Shown here piece by piece: positions 1 to 11,576 of a stretch of 60,000 bases of DNA. The DNA comes from Membranipora membranacea (Eukaryota > Bryozoa > Gymnolaemata > Cheilostomatida > Membraniporidae). The notes beneath the pieces were generated by a model. The model searched no databases and had not been told where the DNA came from. It worked only from the letters and a program-made list of their open reading frames with translations. Positions within the stretch are counted from its first letter, which is position 1, and every line of letters starts with the position of its first letter. The stretch covers positions 15,374,948 to 15,434,947 of the forward strand of contig OU612071.1 in assembly GCA_914767715.1 (NCBI GenBank), read 5' to 3'. Both the position numbers and the translations under genes were made by a program.

Positions 1-2791
1 GTACATTGTAGCCATTGAATGCATGCATTGAAAAGTTTGGTGTGTTGAAAGTTCTTTCAACCTAAAGGTTAATCAATGAATATCAAGACTGATTTCACCA
101 ACCTACTCCAGATTAATACAGTTTTCAACTAAAAATTTTTTCAATTTTTTTAACATTTCATTTCAAATATATTGCATATAATTGAGTGATGTGGCTAGTA
201 TCGGGCGAAACGACATCGATGCATCAGTTCCATGTCGTCTACCAAATACATTTCCTAGAAGTTTCGACAATTACGACAGGATTTCCACAATGCAGCTATA
301 GTCTGGAGTTCCAATCAAGGAGTACTTTTACTCCTTGTTCCAATCATTTCAACAAATTCCTGCCAAAGGAATACCCACACTGATATTTATTCTGTTATAT
401 ATGAGACCGGTAGCTTAGACAGGCGGCTGGGTTGCCAGATTAGGGGCTTGTAAGGCCATATCATCAGTTAAGATTTAGAGCGATAAATAATTGCCTGGAC
501 AGCCTTGTAGCAGATAATCTTTCAAAGCTATCAGCTTAATATTATCGCCTGCATTGATATATTTAGAATTTACAGTGACCACCAGACATTCCGTACAAAC
601 GAGTTATATTGTGTCATTGAACTATAGGTCTGTTTGATCAAGAAGTAACAGGGGAAGCTGTTACTCCTTGGTTTGATTTACCCTTGCTTCTCTCTACCCA
701 CATTCCATAAAATTCAGAGCTTGCACTCCATGCCCAGAACATCTTCAGCCAACAAACAGCTAATGAAAGCCATCCATGCTAAAAAATCCCAAGGAGCTTA
801 GATTAACCCTTAGTGTGTCATCTATATAATCCCTCTGGTTAGCTTCTTGTTGAAATTCCTAAAAATGATAGGGGGTTGTAAAAATTGATATATCTTAAAA
901 TCTAGAGGGTGTAGAAGGAAAGTTTAAATATGAACTTCTTCTAAACAAGATTCCTGATCTATCTATATAACTTTTAACCACCCAGCAATAACAGAAATGA
1001 TTGATGAGGTATTGAAACACACAAAAAAGTGTACAAATAGAATTATTTTGTATATATCTGAACACAAATACTCTCACACCGGTCATACAGAGCCATAATT
1101 TGTACCACTGGACAGGGAATTTTGTTTAGATGAGAAATGAAAAAATAACTAACTCTTTACGAGCAATGATACTACCATGGTGATGTTTATAGCAAGGAGG
1201 GTTCAATATTAGCAAAGTTTATGCAAGCAGTGCCATCGTACTATAATCCTCTTATCAATTGGTAAGCTGCTTTGTACTAATTTCTAAAAATTATTAAACT
1301 GCCTTGTACTAACTACTAACCAAGATAGTAGTCTTGGACCTCACTAACCAAAAAGTGTGTACTAGCAGCACCAATTCCCACCTAACTGCATCCCTCTATG
1401 AGCCATAAGAAGCTTAACACAGGGATAAACCGACTTGTAAATTTGCCTGCCATTGCTAAACACAATGCCCGAGATTCCATTCTGTGATCAAACCTCAATA
1501 TGTATGTGTGCGCTATACAAATGACACTTCTTGTTTCGGACACACAGAGGTGGACCGACCCTCTCACCAACCTCAACCGGACTCACCCACACAGTTCAGG
1601 TGTCATACAATATAAACCCCCCCCCCTAATCCCCTCCCTTCCTTTCTAACAGAGGCACTGTTGAAGTTTAGATCAGAGTACACAATATGACGCAAAAATC
1701 ATGGCTCAGAATAATTCATTTTAGCAATCAGGAGTGGGGAAACTTTTCAATATGGAGTAGCGTTGGTTGGGTGGTTGGTCATCAATAATGTTAAGTTGGT
1801 TGGATGAAGACATATTTCTTCTTTCTTTTTTTGATCCAGAACCATTACAAGTTCTGTGATAAATGCCTACATTTCAAGTTCCTCCCATTTTACTGGTGAC
1901 ACCAGAAGCAAATCCAAACGCAGAAAAATTGGATAAAACTATAGGGATAATGACATAACATACAGTGTGACATTGCATTGACTAGATTGGAAAGCAAGCA
2001 CTCTGTGTTCGACATCTACTTGACTCTTTGTTAGGTTATTTACTGAGCATGGTGACAAAAAGTAAAACATTTTCTACCTCAAGAAAAATTTTAATCTATT
2101 TTGCATATATTTGGAGTTGCTCTCCCTCCAGTCATCAACACAAGACAACGTCATTTTACTTGGATTTTACTAGGATTGGAGCAACCGGAAATGCAGGGGT
2201 GAAAATATTTTAATTGACATACAACTTATATTATAATCATGTGGGAATTTGCCAACAGCATTTACAGCCATGCTTTTTTTATTGTTATTCAGCATACTGT
2301 TCGTACTGCAATGGTTGTCTGCACTTAATTTTTGTAATAGAGGAGAACTCTGAAGGCACTTGGGTGCCTTCCTCAAGAATTGGATGTGACAACCCTGTCA
2401 CAACCATCCAATGAGCTCATTAAAACTCAAGTATCTTAAAACTTTGAATGTGAGGTCACCCACTGGAAGTTAATGTCAAGTGACGGAGTTGAGAAAATGT
2501 TGGCTAGCCATAATTTTATTACCGTGTAAGCCCTCTTTCTTTCACCCTATCTAGATATGAAGTTAGGGCACTGAGATCATTGCATTTGGAGCCGGATTCT
2601 AACATTTTAACAAATTACAAATAACACATCACTTAAAATGTAAGGTACAGTAATCAAAATCAAGCAGATATAATGTCCATAAAAAGTTCCATAGAGGAGT
2701 AAATTGTTGTGCGTGACATCGTGCTGACAAGCTGCTTGTGAAAATTTCTCTCTCTCTTGATTAAAAATTGTAAATAATCACTGGATATCAT

Positions 2792-4330
2792 ATGGAAGAC
2801 AGTGCTTTAAGTTCTAAAAAGCGGAAGCGAGATGACCAAGATGACGATCAGCAAGAAAACGAAAAAGAAATGCCGTATTATTTAAACAAACTCAGAGCAC
2901 TTCAAAAAAAGCTGGACTCAACAACTCAAGACAACAGCATCGAAATCAAAGGTACTCTTGACAACATTCAAATCGTACTGGTGTGCAATTCTGCAACATA
3001 CGAGGTTGTCAAAGCTAACTTCCAGTCCTCGTTAAAAGAGCAAGGACTTTACACCTCTTTACAGACCAACAGGGATCAAACAAAAACAACTGTAGTCGCT
3101 GTAGTGGTCACAGTTAAAACCAAGAAGAAAGGAAAAAAATCTTTATACACTACGAACTTTTATAATACAACATCTACCATACTTGTCAATGGTATTAAGG
3201 ACAAAGATATTTTCCTTGACCACTACACTAAACTTATCAACGACATTCCTGAACATACTATAAATGCATTGAATGCCACCATTCAACAGAAATGTAAAGA
3301 ATTCATTACATCCGAGCAAGGCATGAATGCGGCAGAAGTTCAACTACCAAGTCTGGAAAACGGCTACACGTCCAATCAAAGCTCCAGCACATCAGTTGCC
3401 ATGGAAAGCACCAGCTCTCACAATCATCAAAGAACATCAGGCAACACATGTGAATCATGCAGCAATATCCAAAGCCTCATCAGCGTCATGATGAGCAAAA
3501 TCTCGGAGCTAGAAAAAAAAGTTAAACAACAAAGCACTTTAATACAGAAACTTGTTGACCAACAACCAATAACCGATCAAATACAACATCAATTCGACCA
3601 ACTTGAAACCAGCATCAACAAACATCTAACAAGTAAATTGGAATGCAATTCAAATTCCTCACCACGTGAAAAAGTTTCTCCCAACAATCAAACAGCATCA
3701 GCACAACACTGGGCTAACTATAATCATCAGCAACTTAATCTGCCATCAACTTCCTCAACGAACAACAACAATCGAACCAGCATGAGAACACAACCCCCAA
3801 AAGAACAAAAAATAGACAACAGTTTCCGCCCTATAGACAATCTTGTCATAGATATTAAGAAGGACTCCATGACCTACAGCAACTTTAACCAAGATACCAT
3901 CAGACGCACCCTCAACAAAACCTTTGGGCCAATCATAATAGAAAAGGTTACCAGATATAACTTCAATACAAACAAACCCAAAATTATGATACAGTTCAAC
4001 CACCAAGAAACAAGAAACAACATCCTACGCAAATGGAACACTGATCTATTTGGTGGATCAAGTATACGCCAAACAATCGACCCGAGGTCCCTGACAGAAA
4101 ATATGGGTATGTTGAAAGGTGTCCCACTAGATGCTGAGGACAGCACTGTAATAAATGATATAAAAGTGCTCTACCCTCATGCTACGTCAGAAAGAATTTT
4201 TAAGGAGGGCAAACCAATGAGAATGTTCAAAATTAAGTTCCATTCTCATGATGATTTTCTTTTTTCTATTAAAAATGGCATTTGTCTCCAATCACAAAGT
4301 GTTAAATGTCAATTTGAGCAAATGAGATAA
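2792..4330 (+). CDS. LINE ORF1 protein
   Basis: An uninterrupted 512-residue ORF1. It starts with an acidic and basic N-terminus carrying a KKRKR nuclear-localisation-like cluster at residues 9-13. A low-complexity Asn/Gln/Ser-rich middle contains a CESC pair. A heptad-like stretch (ISELEKKVKQQSTLIQKLV) could form a coiled coil. The last 150 residues resemble two RRM-like folds by spacing of hydrophobic and basic residues; this is inferred, as there is no clear signature. I see no CCHC knuckle. ORF1 proteins of this group bind element RNA and form the ribonucleoprotein needed for retrotransposition. Its stop codon overlaps the ORF2 start as TAATG. No stop or frameshift is visible. Confidence 0.85.
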   Translation: MEDSALSSKKRKRDDQDDDQQENEKEMPYYLNKLRALQKKLDSTTQDNSIEIKGTLDNIQIVLVCNSATYEVVKANFQSSLKEQGLYTSLQTNRDQTKTTVVAVVVTVKTKKKGKKSLYTTNFYNTTSTILVNGIKDKDIFLDHYTKLINDIPEHTINALNATIQQKCKEFITSEQGMNAAEVQLPSLENGYTSNQSSSTSVAMESTSSHNHQRTSGNTCESCSNIQSLISVMMSKISELEKKVKQQSTLIQKLVDQQPITDQIQHQFDQLETSINKHLTSKLECNSNSSPREKVSPNNQTASAQHWANYNHQQLNLPSTSSTNNNNRTSMRTQPPKEQKIDNSFRPIDNLVIDIKKDSMTYSNFNQDTIRRTLNKTFGPIIIEKVTRYNFNTNKPKIMIQFNHQETRNNILRKWNTDLFGGSSIRQTIDPRSLTENMGMLKGVPLDAEDSTVINDIKVLYPHATSERIFKEGKPMRMFKIKFHSHDDFLFSIKNGICLQSQSVKCQFEQMR

Positions 4331-5979
4331 TGAATTCTGAATTTGCATTTTTGAATGTCCGTGGAATCACCAGCAAAATAGAGGAGATAAAATCAATTTT
4401 GCATCAACGTAAATTCGCGATTCTAGGATTAGCAGAAACATTTTTGAATGAGCATGATGGTGTTGGTATTTATGCGGTGCCAGGTTATCAGGTGATTAGG
4501 AGAGATCGGGGATATGGTTACGGTGGTGGTCTCATTGTCTACATACATGAATCCGTGCAATTCGAACATCTTGCAGATTTTGACAATAGCATGCCTGAGT
4601 CTATAACTATCAAAGTAAAGCCAAGTACAAATAAAAGTTGTTTAGTCTCATTTATATACAGACCTCCCAACTCCAAGTCAGCATGGTATGATCTTGCTTA
4701 CGAATACTTTGAAAAAGCTTTTTCACTGTATAATGAAATGATTATACTTGGAGATTTTAACATCAACATCCTTGAACAAAGAAGCAACAGAAAGTGGTTG
4801 AATATTGTTAAATCTTTTTCCTTCCGTCAATTGATCTCGGAGCCAACAAGAGTTACAGAAACATCCAGCACCCTGATCGATCACATATACACAAATCTGC
4901 CCTCAGATATGTCAGAGGGTGGAATTATAAAATATGGAATGAGTGATCATTACTTAGTTTTCATTAAAATTTTATTTTCCGCATTAAAGGTAAAAGCAAA
5001 AAGAACATCATTTGAATTCAATGACTATTCCAAATTTACAAACCAGAATATACGTGACCTTTTTTCAGGTCGTCACTTTAATGATGTATTGTGTGAGAAT
5101 ACTGTAGACCGTATGTATGCAAGATTTAATGACACCTATAGTTCATTAATCAAAACACTTGTCATCACCAAGAAAAGATTTGTAAAAACTGCTCAACTGC
5201 TCAAATGGTTAGATGATGAGGTAAAATCACACATGCATTTGCGTGATAGATTGAAGAGAGAGGGCAAATGGGAAGAATACAAAATTCAACGCAATTATGT
5301 TACAAATTTGATTAAGAAGAAGAAAAAATCGGTTATTTCAGATATAATTAAAAATAACAAAAATAACACCAAACCTGTTTGGGAAGCTTTAGGAATCAAT
5401 CAAACTAAAATTTCACCGATGGTCAATATCGGTGGTTTATCCCCTGATGAATTGAACAGACACTTTACATCGATTGCAAAATCCATAACCAAAGACATCC
5501 CTGATTCCCATGAATATAACATGATTAGACCAGTGACAACCCAAACGTTTTCTCAATTGACTCGCTTTACTCCAGAAATTTGTTTCAAATACTTAAAAAA
5601 CATTTCTGACAATAAAGCAACTGGTCATGATGGTATATCTGTTAAGGTTTTGAAGAAAACATGGCCTTACATATGCGACATTGTAACTGACATGTTCAAT
5701 AGAGCATTAATAGAGGGTGTATTTCCTTCACAGTGGAAAACCGCAAGAGTAATTCCAATTCATAAGGGTGGAGATATCAAAGATCCATCTAATTATCGCC
5801 CTATATCAATACTTCCTGTGCTATCTAAGATTTTTGAGAAACATGTGAATTACCAAATTCAAAAATATCTCACCACAAACAAACTTCTTCACAAATTACA
5901 ATGCGGATTTAGAGAAGGTTATTCCTGTGTTGATTCCCTACACAAACTCATTTCTCAGATGGTCACTTTGTTGCTATGA
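4330..5979 (+). pseudogene. LINE ORF2, 5' part: AP endonuclease and start of reverse transcriptase
   Basis: Residues 1 to about 215 form an exonuclease/endonuclease/phosphatase domain: N9, the catalytic Glu in LGLAETFL (E36), YRPPNS, LGDFNIN near 138, and SDH near 200. This domain nicks target DNA to prime reverse transcription. The RT fingers follow from about residue 420, with GHDGIS, WKTARVIPIHKGG and NYRPISILPVLSKIFEK. The frame ends at a stop just before RT motif A and continues one base back from 5976, which is a one-base frameshift around 5950-5975. The start codon shares its A with the ORF1 stop. The alternative of programmed frameshifting is less likely, because no slippery heptamer is evident. 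Confidence 0.9.
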
Positions 5980-7067
5980 TGTTTTTGGATTTCAAAAAAG
6001 CTTTTGACTGCGTCAACCATAAAATTCTTCTGAAAAAATTGACAATGTATGGTATAACGGGCAAACTGCACTCTCTCATAAAATCTTTCCTAACAGATAG
6101 GACACAATTTGTAGCTATACAACAAGGTGCAAAAAGTTCAAAAATTCTTCCAATAGACATTGGTGTCCCCCAAGGCTCAATTCTGGCACCAAGTTTATTC
6201 CTCATATACGTCAATGATCTTTTATCCTACACATTACATTCCAAGGCATTTGCCTACGCTGATGATACAGTTTTCGTATCAAAATCTGACAACTTTGATA
6301 CACTTAATGATTTATGTGATACTGATCTACACTTGATAGAAAGTTGGTGTAGGAATAATAGGATGTTGATAAACATAAAAAAATCTCACTATATGCTTGT
6401 ACAACCCTCTCATAGAGCCACATCTCTAGATTTAGATCTAAAAATTAACCATAAAAAACTAAACCGAAATGCCAATACCAAACTCCTTGGTTTTACTTTG
6501 AATGACTCATTGACATGGGACGATCATGTAGACCAGATTTGCATCAAAATAAACAAAAGTTTGGCATTATTCCAGAAATGCAGGGCATTCCTAGATAGTA
6601 AATCATCTCGTAACTTTTATTTCCAGTATGTCTTTTGTCATATGATATATGGCATCCGCATATATGGCAACCTATCACCACAATATATTCTTGAAAGAAT
6701 ATACTTGCTCCAAAAGAGGGCTTTCCGCCTAATAGCAAATGTCAGCCACATACCATATCATCTAATACATACAAGAGATTTACATACATCTCTTGGTCTG
6801 ATTCCTTTTCCTCTCCTTGCTGGTCATTTCAACTGTATTTTTGGTTTCCAAATTTTGCATTTGATTGCACCTGACTTTCTTTTGGAAGGCTTTATTCCAG
6901 CTAGCTCTAAAACCTTTTTTAGAGACAGATACCTATTACATTATCACACTGATCAATTAAGACAAAAAATCACTACAACTTTTAACTCTTTACCAATTCA
7001 GATACGCTCAGCAACCAAACTCACTCATTTTAAACAACAACTATCAAAGCACTTTATATCCTATTAA
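5976..7067 (+). pseudogene. LINE ORF2, 3' part: reverse transcriptase palm and thumb
   Basis: This continues ORF2 in a different frame. It opens with RT motif A (FLDFKKAFD, catalytic Asp), then GVPQGSILAPSLFLIYVNDL for motif B, and FAYADDTVF with the catalytic YADD at residues 94-97. The thumb and C-terminal region follow, ending at residue 363. The product would copy element RNA into DNA at the nicked target. The overlap with the upstream frame is 4 bases and there is no separate promoter, so it is the second half of a broken ORF2 and not its own gene. All RT motifs from A onward look intact. Confidence 0.9.
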
Positions 7068-7191
7068 TTCTTGTTACTTGACTATTTTTTCTCTCCGCTT
7101 AAGTTTTTTCTTTTTTGTTCTGTCACTGCATGAAAAACATTCCTAAAGATGATGTAGAATGACAATAAAAGTATATATATATATATATAAA

Positions 7192-7562
7192 GTATTCATA
7201 GGAGGAAATTTTCTTCATTTTGCGCAGGCTTGAAAAAGCTAACTTCAAGAGTAGCAAACATACGCCCACCCTTTTATTCTTTTTCTGGACTTCAACCTTC
7301 ACTAGCCAAAATTTAATGCTAGCTTACATTAAGTCATCTCAAAACTAGCTAAACTAAACTTTAGCTAATACTTACTCCCAAGGCTATAGGTTTAGTTGAC
7401 TATAAATTAGAAACAAGTTTTATGCTGTTTAATTTTTTTTAGGGCCTGTGACCTAGAATTACCCACACACCAACATATGTTGGGAAGTTAAATGCCCCAT
7501 GATAACCACAATCGAACAATTGACAACAATTTAAGAGACAGATTTCATTATCATTTCATTCA
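7192..7562. other. Stretch without a recognised gene
   Basis: This flank of the LINE insertion matches 21031-21395 closely. I see no coding region, RNA gene or repeat boundary in it. Confidence 0.6.
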
Positions 7563-7670
7563 CTCCCCCTCCCCCCTTCCTTTGACTACAATCTACCTTA
7601 TCAACCTAATTAGTTAATCACTAATAAGGTTGATAAGGTAGATAGCAGGTCAAGGGAGGGAGGGGGGTCT
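7563..7670. repeat. Foldback (hairpin) element, copy 1
   Basis: A C-rich arm leads into ATCTACCTTATCAACCT. After a short AT-rich centre the complement follows, ending in a G-rich arm, so about 100 bases can fold into one long hairpin. The same element lies at 21396-21510. It predates the large duplication. It could be a small foldback MITE; no target duplication is clear. Confidence 0.75.
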
Positions 7671-7814
7671 TTCAATGAGTATGAGATATGGTTACCAATT
7701 AGGCTACCGATGGTATCCTTGATTTGGACAATCAAATACAAATGATCACTGCATCAGGGCAGCGAAGAGTATATCATGACCCATCATGAATCATAATAAT
7801 GTAACTATTTGACA

Positions 7815-8876
7815 CTCAGACACTCACTCGGTACATCAAGATTTCTCAGGACAGAATTCAAACCACCAAAGGTTCTGATGCGTAACTGTGCCATTATCAT
7901 GCCATACTGAATCAGTCTTTCTCCTGTATTCTCTGCAACAAATATTTAGTTGATGATGTGATAAAGTATGAATATAATACATACCAATGTCCTAAGTACA
8001 TTATTTGCATTCAAATTATTTGCAGTCTTATAACAAGGCTTTGCTGCTACAAGGTTCATCCCTGGACCCTTCAATTTTCTCTGCATCGAGAGCCTGATTC
8101 TAGCATGTTGCCAAATTACAAATAACACACCACTTAAAGACCTGGTTAAATCTACAATCCCTATGATGGAAACAGATTTGCCAGCCGTTGGTGAAGAAGT
8201 TTGTGAAGTTTTATATCTGGTTTCTTGGAATGGAAACACTCGATCTATAGGTTTGATCAGCACATAACGCCAGCAAGTTTGTAACTAAAATGATCAGTCA
8301 AGATAATGAGATGTGGCAAGGAGGGTGGAATATAGGGAAGAGGTGACTTGATGTTGCGAGATGGAATGAGTTGTTCCCTCCATGAAAAAAAGAGCACAAC
8401 TCCGATAGTCACTGAACTCCTACTTACACTAACTGGCCGGCTTCAATGAAACATTCTTGCTGAGGCCTGCCAGTGTTCAAGCAGTTTTACCAAATTCATG
8501 CCATGAGACTTCAACGATTACACCGACGCAATTATCATCAGTTAGCCTACACATATCACCTGACATTTATATCATTATATTACTAACGATGCTCGATGCA
8601 AGTGTAAGAGTGGAGATATCGATGCTTATGACCCCAGCCATCTCAAGCCTTTCTTGGTCAGTTCCCTGCTGCAACTTAATCAAATTTTACAACCGAAATT
8701 GAAATTTTGATTGTCTGCTTACCTGTTTGAATTGAGTAAGCTGAACGACTATTGATACTACGAGTTGTATCACATCTGCTATAAACCACCCAAACACTCT
8801 CTTCTTCATTGTACTGTTCTCAGTAATATTCTGCGGTCTGTGTTGCTTTACAATGTAGACTAAAATACAAAAAAAT
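7815..8876 (-). pseudogene. Possible remnant exons of a membrane protein gene (copy 1)
   Basis: Three or four minus-strand stretches look exon-like. At 8876-8723 a reading after an AG encodes FFCILVYIVKQH followed by a second hydrophobic run (FGWFIADVIQL) and ends at a GT-AAGC donor. At 8668-8567 another opens with QGTDQERLEMAGVIS and reaches a stop. At 8263-7985 there is an open frame with SIIGIVDLTRSLSGVLFVIW. Near 7936-7815 another begins NTGERLIQYGMIMAQL after an AG. The splice phases do not all agree, and I recognise no family. Comparison with copy 2 shows replacement changes and a 20-base indel in the first exon, so this is probably decayed or not coding at all. Confidence 0.25.
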
Positions 8877-8879
8877 CTG

Positions 8880-10062
8880 CAATCAAAAGGAGTCTTTGCT
8901 TGTATCTAGGCCTATCTACTTTTTTCCCAAATTAACAAGACGAATAATTAAACCAGCGTTATACTCTAGAGAGCTAGTACCTCTACAACACTTGAATACA
9001 CCATTCTATTGATGACGATTCACATTTGGGAAACTTTTGAAATTGTGTGCAAGCCGGCAATGGTCTAGTTTCTCTCAGTCACCAATTTCTCTACTCTCCA
9101 ACTACAGACCACTATAACCAATGGTTGGCAGTGGTTGACCCTGAATTAAGGCGAAGTACATGCTTGCAACTCAAAGCGCCCACACATGTAATATTATATG
9201 CAATCCGCCCCCCCCCCCCCCGATCACTGCTTATTATAATGAAATGACCACTGTGACGCAGTTGAGACTCTGCACAGCCAACAAATCATTTGAATTCAAT
9301 ACCATTGGCAAAAGGCAAGGTCTGCACTGTGATCGAGTTTGGTATATTCTTTATTACATTATAGACCAGGGGATATTTCAATTAGCATGAGCTGTGCTTT
9401 GTAAACCAAAAGATCATTACAACTTAAATGCTCAATATCCTCGCTCCTCAGATAAACTTGTTCGCAAATAGTTCACACACGAGTGAGCATAGTTCAATTG
9501 ATTAGTGGCCAATTCTCAAACGAAGCTAAAAGCAGGTCTCGCCAACTAAGCTAGATGATGATGTACCACATGGTCCTATATGCGCATGCTTGATCAGTAA
9601 ATAAAGTGTATACTAATATGCATATAGTTTTGCTGTTTGTATTTGAGGGTGACCCCACCAGTCTCAGACAGTTGGGAATGGTTGACATAAAGCAATAATG
9701 AGGCAAAGTCTATGCACACACTTTATACAAATACAAGACCCAGCCTACATAGGCTGTAGTTGTAGTATAGAGAGGGGGCATTTCCTTACAATGTAAAGTA
9801 TGTAGGCCTACATGTAGCCATAGTAGGTTAGCAATAATAGTTCTAGACAATTAGTTGCACGAGAGTTGCCCACCTAAACTTGCCACCACCACAAACAACA
9901 AAGCGAGGAGTAAGGAGTAAACTCCTTGGAGTTGTATGAACCTCCCCCCTCTTACAACTCTTAGGAGTCATTCTCCTTGCTTGATATTACACTACACATG
10001 TACATTGGTACCGTTGGCAAACTACAGAAAGCTACTAGTAGTGATAGTAACTAACAATTACT
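8880..10062. other. Stretch without a recognised gene
   Basis: Matches 22710-23927 in copy 2. It contains a poly-C tract near 9210 and a short inverted repeat around GGAGTAAACTCC near 9915-9930. I saw no coding signal. Confidence 0.6.
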
Positions 10063-10070
10063 AGCTAGAC

Positions 10071-10392
10071 CATACATGACAAGTAGGTAGACCAAGAAAT
10101 CAGGAGGTCTCCACGGAAAACTCTCAACTCGGAATACGGCTCTGCGTCCCGCAGTGCCGGCACAATCCAGCCATCATTTGTCATATTTAAAAGCCAAAAC
10201 TTGAGCTTTCATATCATGAATTGCGTCCTTTCAACTGACTTTACATACGAGCAGTAATGGTAATAACCAATATGATAGGTAATGTACTGTTGAGGTGGGA
10301 AAAAGGGAGGAAAAAGGGAGATAGGGAGGGGGTGGAAAAAGACCCTAAAAACTGGGAGCCTCCCTACCAAAAAGGGAGACTTGTCAGGTATG
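10071..10392. mobile_element. MITE with 8-bp target duplication (hAT/P type)
   Basis: A 322-bp element found only in copy 1. The ends read CATACATGACAAG and, on the other strand, CATACCTGACAAG. It is flanked by AGCTAGAC at 10063-10070 and 10393-10400, while copy 2 has AGCTAGAC once (near 23928). An 8-bp duplication and CATAC-type ends suit a non-autonomous hAT or P-type element. There is no transposase inside. Internal sequence is rich in GGGAG and AAAGGG runs. Confidence 0.88.
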
Positions 10393-10449
10393 AGCTAGAC
10401 TTCTTAGTTAGTCTACTCATTTTTCACTCACGACTGAGTTGTAGAATAG

Positions 10450-10990
10450 CATACTTGCCAACCTGTACGCATAAAGCGTTTGTAAACGCTTATTTGACAC
10501 TAATTGAGTTTTAAACGCAAAACGCTAGTTGTACTCATTTATTGTTTTCCAAACGCCTGTTCATCTAATTAGGCAATCAGAAACGCATCTTTTATCTTTA
10601 GTGCTTACTTGGTTGTCATGGTTAAATAATAGTCTAAAAATCTGGTATTGGCTGCAGAAAACCATGATGTTGATTTACAGTTGACTTTTTACCTGTCCAA
10701 GTTTTGCATGAGCCAAATTGCAACTTTTCTTCAATGAGACACAACATAACTAGTAATCCATCCATTGTAGAATATGGTGGTTCTGCCAACTTCAACTTTT
10801 CTTTAATCAGAGTAACAAAGTTGTCTACCTCCTTGTTGGGGTGAGATAACTCAGATCTCCTGCCCCAGTGTTTCAAGGGCAAACCAGGGAGGATGGGCAA
10901 ACAGGGTTTCAAATAGCCTGTCTTGTCCAGACCAATGAGGGAGTTCATTGTCCAGACAGGCTAGGTTACAAACAACTTCTCATTTATTAT
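10450..10990. other. Copy-1-specific segment, possibly a hAT fragment
   Basis: About 540 bases with no match in copy 2. It opens with CATACTTGCCAACCTG, resembling a hAT terminus, but no matching right end or target duplication is visible. A 104-codon open frame on the minus strand (10948-10634) shows no domain I recognise, so I do not call it a gene. Confidence 0.35.
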
Positions 10991-11112
10991 TAGCAGATGG
11001 CATTTATTTACCTGAGAGCTACAACAAGTTGATTCCACAGCTGTTCTAATTTCATTCTTCTTCTTCTTGTGAAGCTGAGTTGGCTCATCATCTCTTCATC
11101 GTGGTCTTATGT

Positions 11113-11120
11113 GTCTGTGA
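11113..11120. other. Empty target site of the P-type insertion
   Basis: GTCTGTGA occurs once here, in otherwise continuous sequence. In copy 2 the same octamer is present on both sides of the 11.6-kb insertion (24134-24141 and 35732-35739). Confidence 0.9.
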
Positions 11121-11576
11121 AGTAACTGATTGGTGCCACTGACTGAGTCTGACTGCTGTTCAGAAAGTTGACTCCTAGCAATATCGATAACTAACTCAGT
11201 GTTCCCCAACACAGATGTTGTAATCAGTATGAAGTTATTGAACAGGCCAATAAGAAAAAAGTAAGATGTAATGGGCAAATCATATCAAAGCCTGTGTTTT
11301 CAGTACCAAAATATTTCATCAGTCATGAAAGGAAAAATAGTTTTCTAACCAAGTAAAATTGAGGTAATACCAAGCAGATTTGGATGGTACAAACTAATTT
11401 AAAACATACCTTTGTCATATCAATATTTCAGCATCAAGCATCAGGCAGCCATAATAGGCGAAATGTTATTTTGGTCTATTTCATTCTCAAGGACCCTGGA
11501 GAGAAGCATGTGGTACCATGATAATGAAAGTTGGTCATTCGCTCAACATCTTGATATTATACCAAAAACTGACCAA

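Larger units (their letters stand above)
2704..7187 (+). mobile_element. Near full-length APE-type non-LTR retrotransposon (LINE)
   Basis: A 4.5-kb element with a short 5' leader, ORF1, ORF2 with an apurinic endonuclease and reverse transcriptase, an AATAAA signal at 7164-7169 and a (TA)n tail just before the 3' junction. The boundaries come from copy 2 of the large repeat, where 21021-21040 is uninterrupted. The bases TAAA flank both ends (2700-2703 and 7188-7191) and occur once in the empty site, so the target duplication is at most 4 bp. The Jockey/CR1/L2 group is favoured by the endonuclease plus RT order, the absence of an RNase H domain and the simple-repeat 3' end. The clade cannot be fixed without a tree. 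ORF2 has a frameshift, so this copy is probably not autonomous. Confidence 0.95.
1..11290. repeat. Large direct repeat, copy 1
   Basis: Base 1 corresponds to 17217, and the two sequences run almost base for base: 1-2525 with 17217-19738, 2526-2640 with 20372-20487, 2640-2703 with 20966-21030, and 7192-10070 with 21031-23938. Single-base differences are scattered throughout. Copy 1 alone carries the LINE at 2704-7187, a MITE at 10071-10392, and about 540 bases of unmatched DNA at 10450-10990. The last stretch, 10998-11290, matches 24001-24141 and then 35732-35910, on either side of the P-type insertion in copy 2. Apart from the LINE I see no convincing protein-coding gene in the first 7 kb. 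The left end lies outside the window. Confidence 0.93.

Noticed and set aside
186-383. Conserved 65-codon open frame repeated at 17402-17599
   Set aside because: Identical in both copies because the whole region is duplicated; no motif, splice or promoter evidence.
10634-10948. 104-codon minus-strand open frame
   Set aside because: No recognised domain, present in only one copy of the large repeat, no splice or promoter context.
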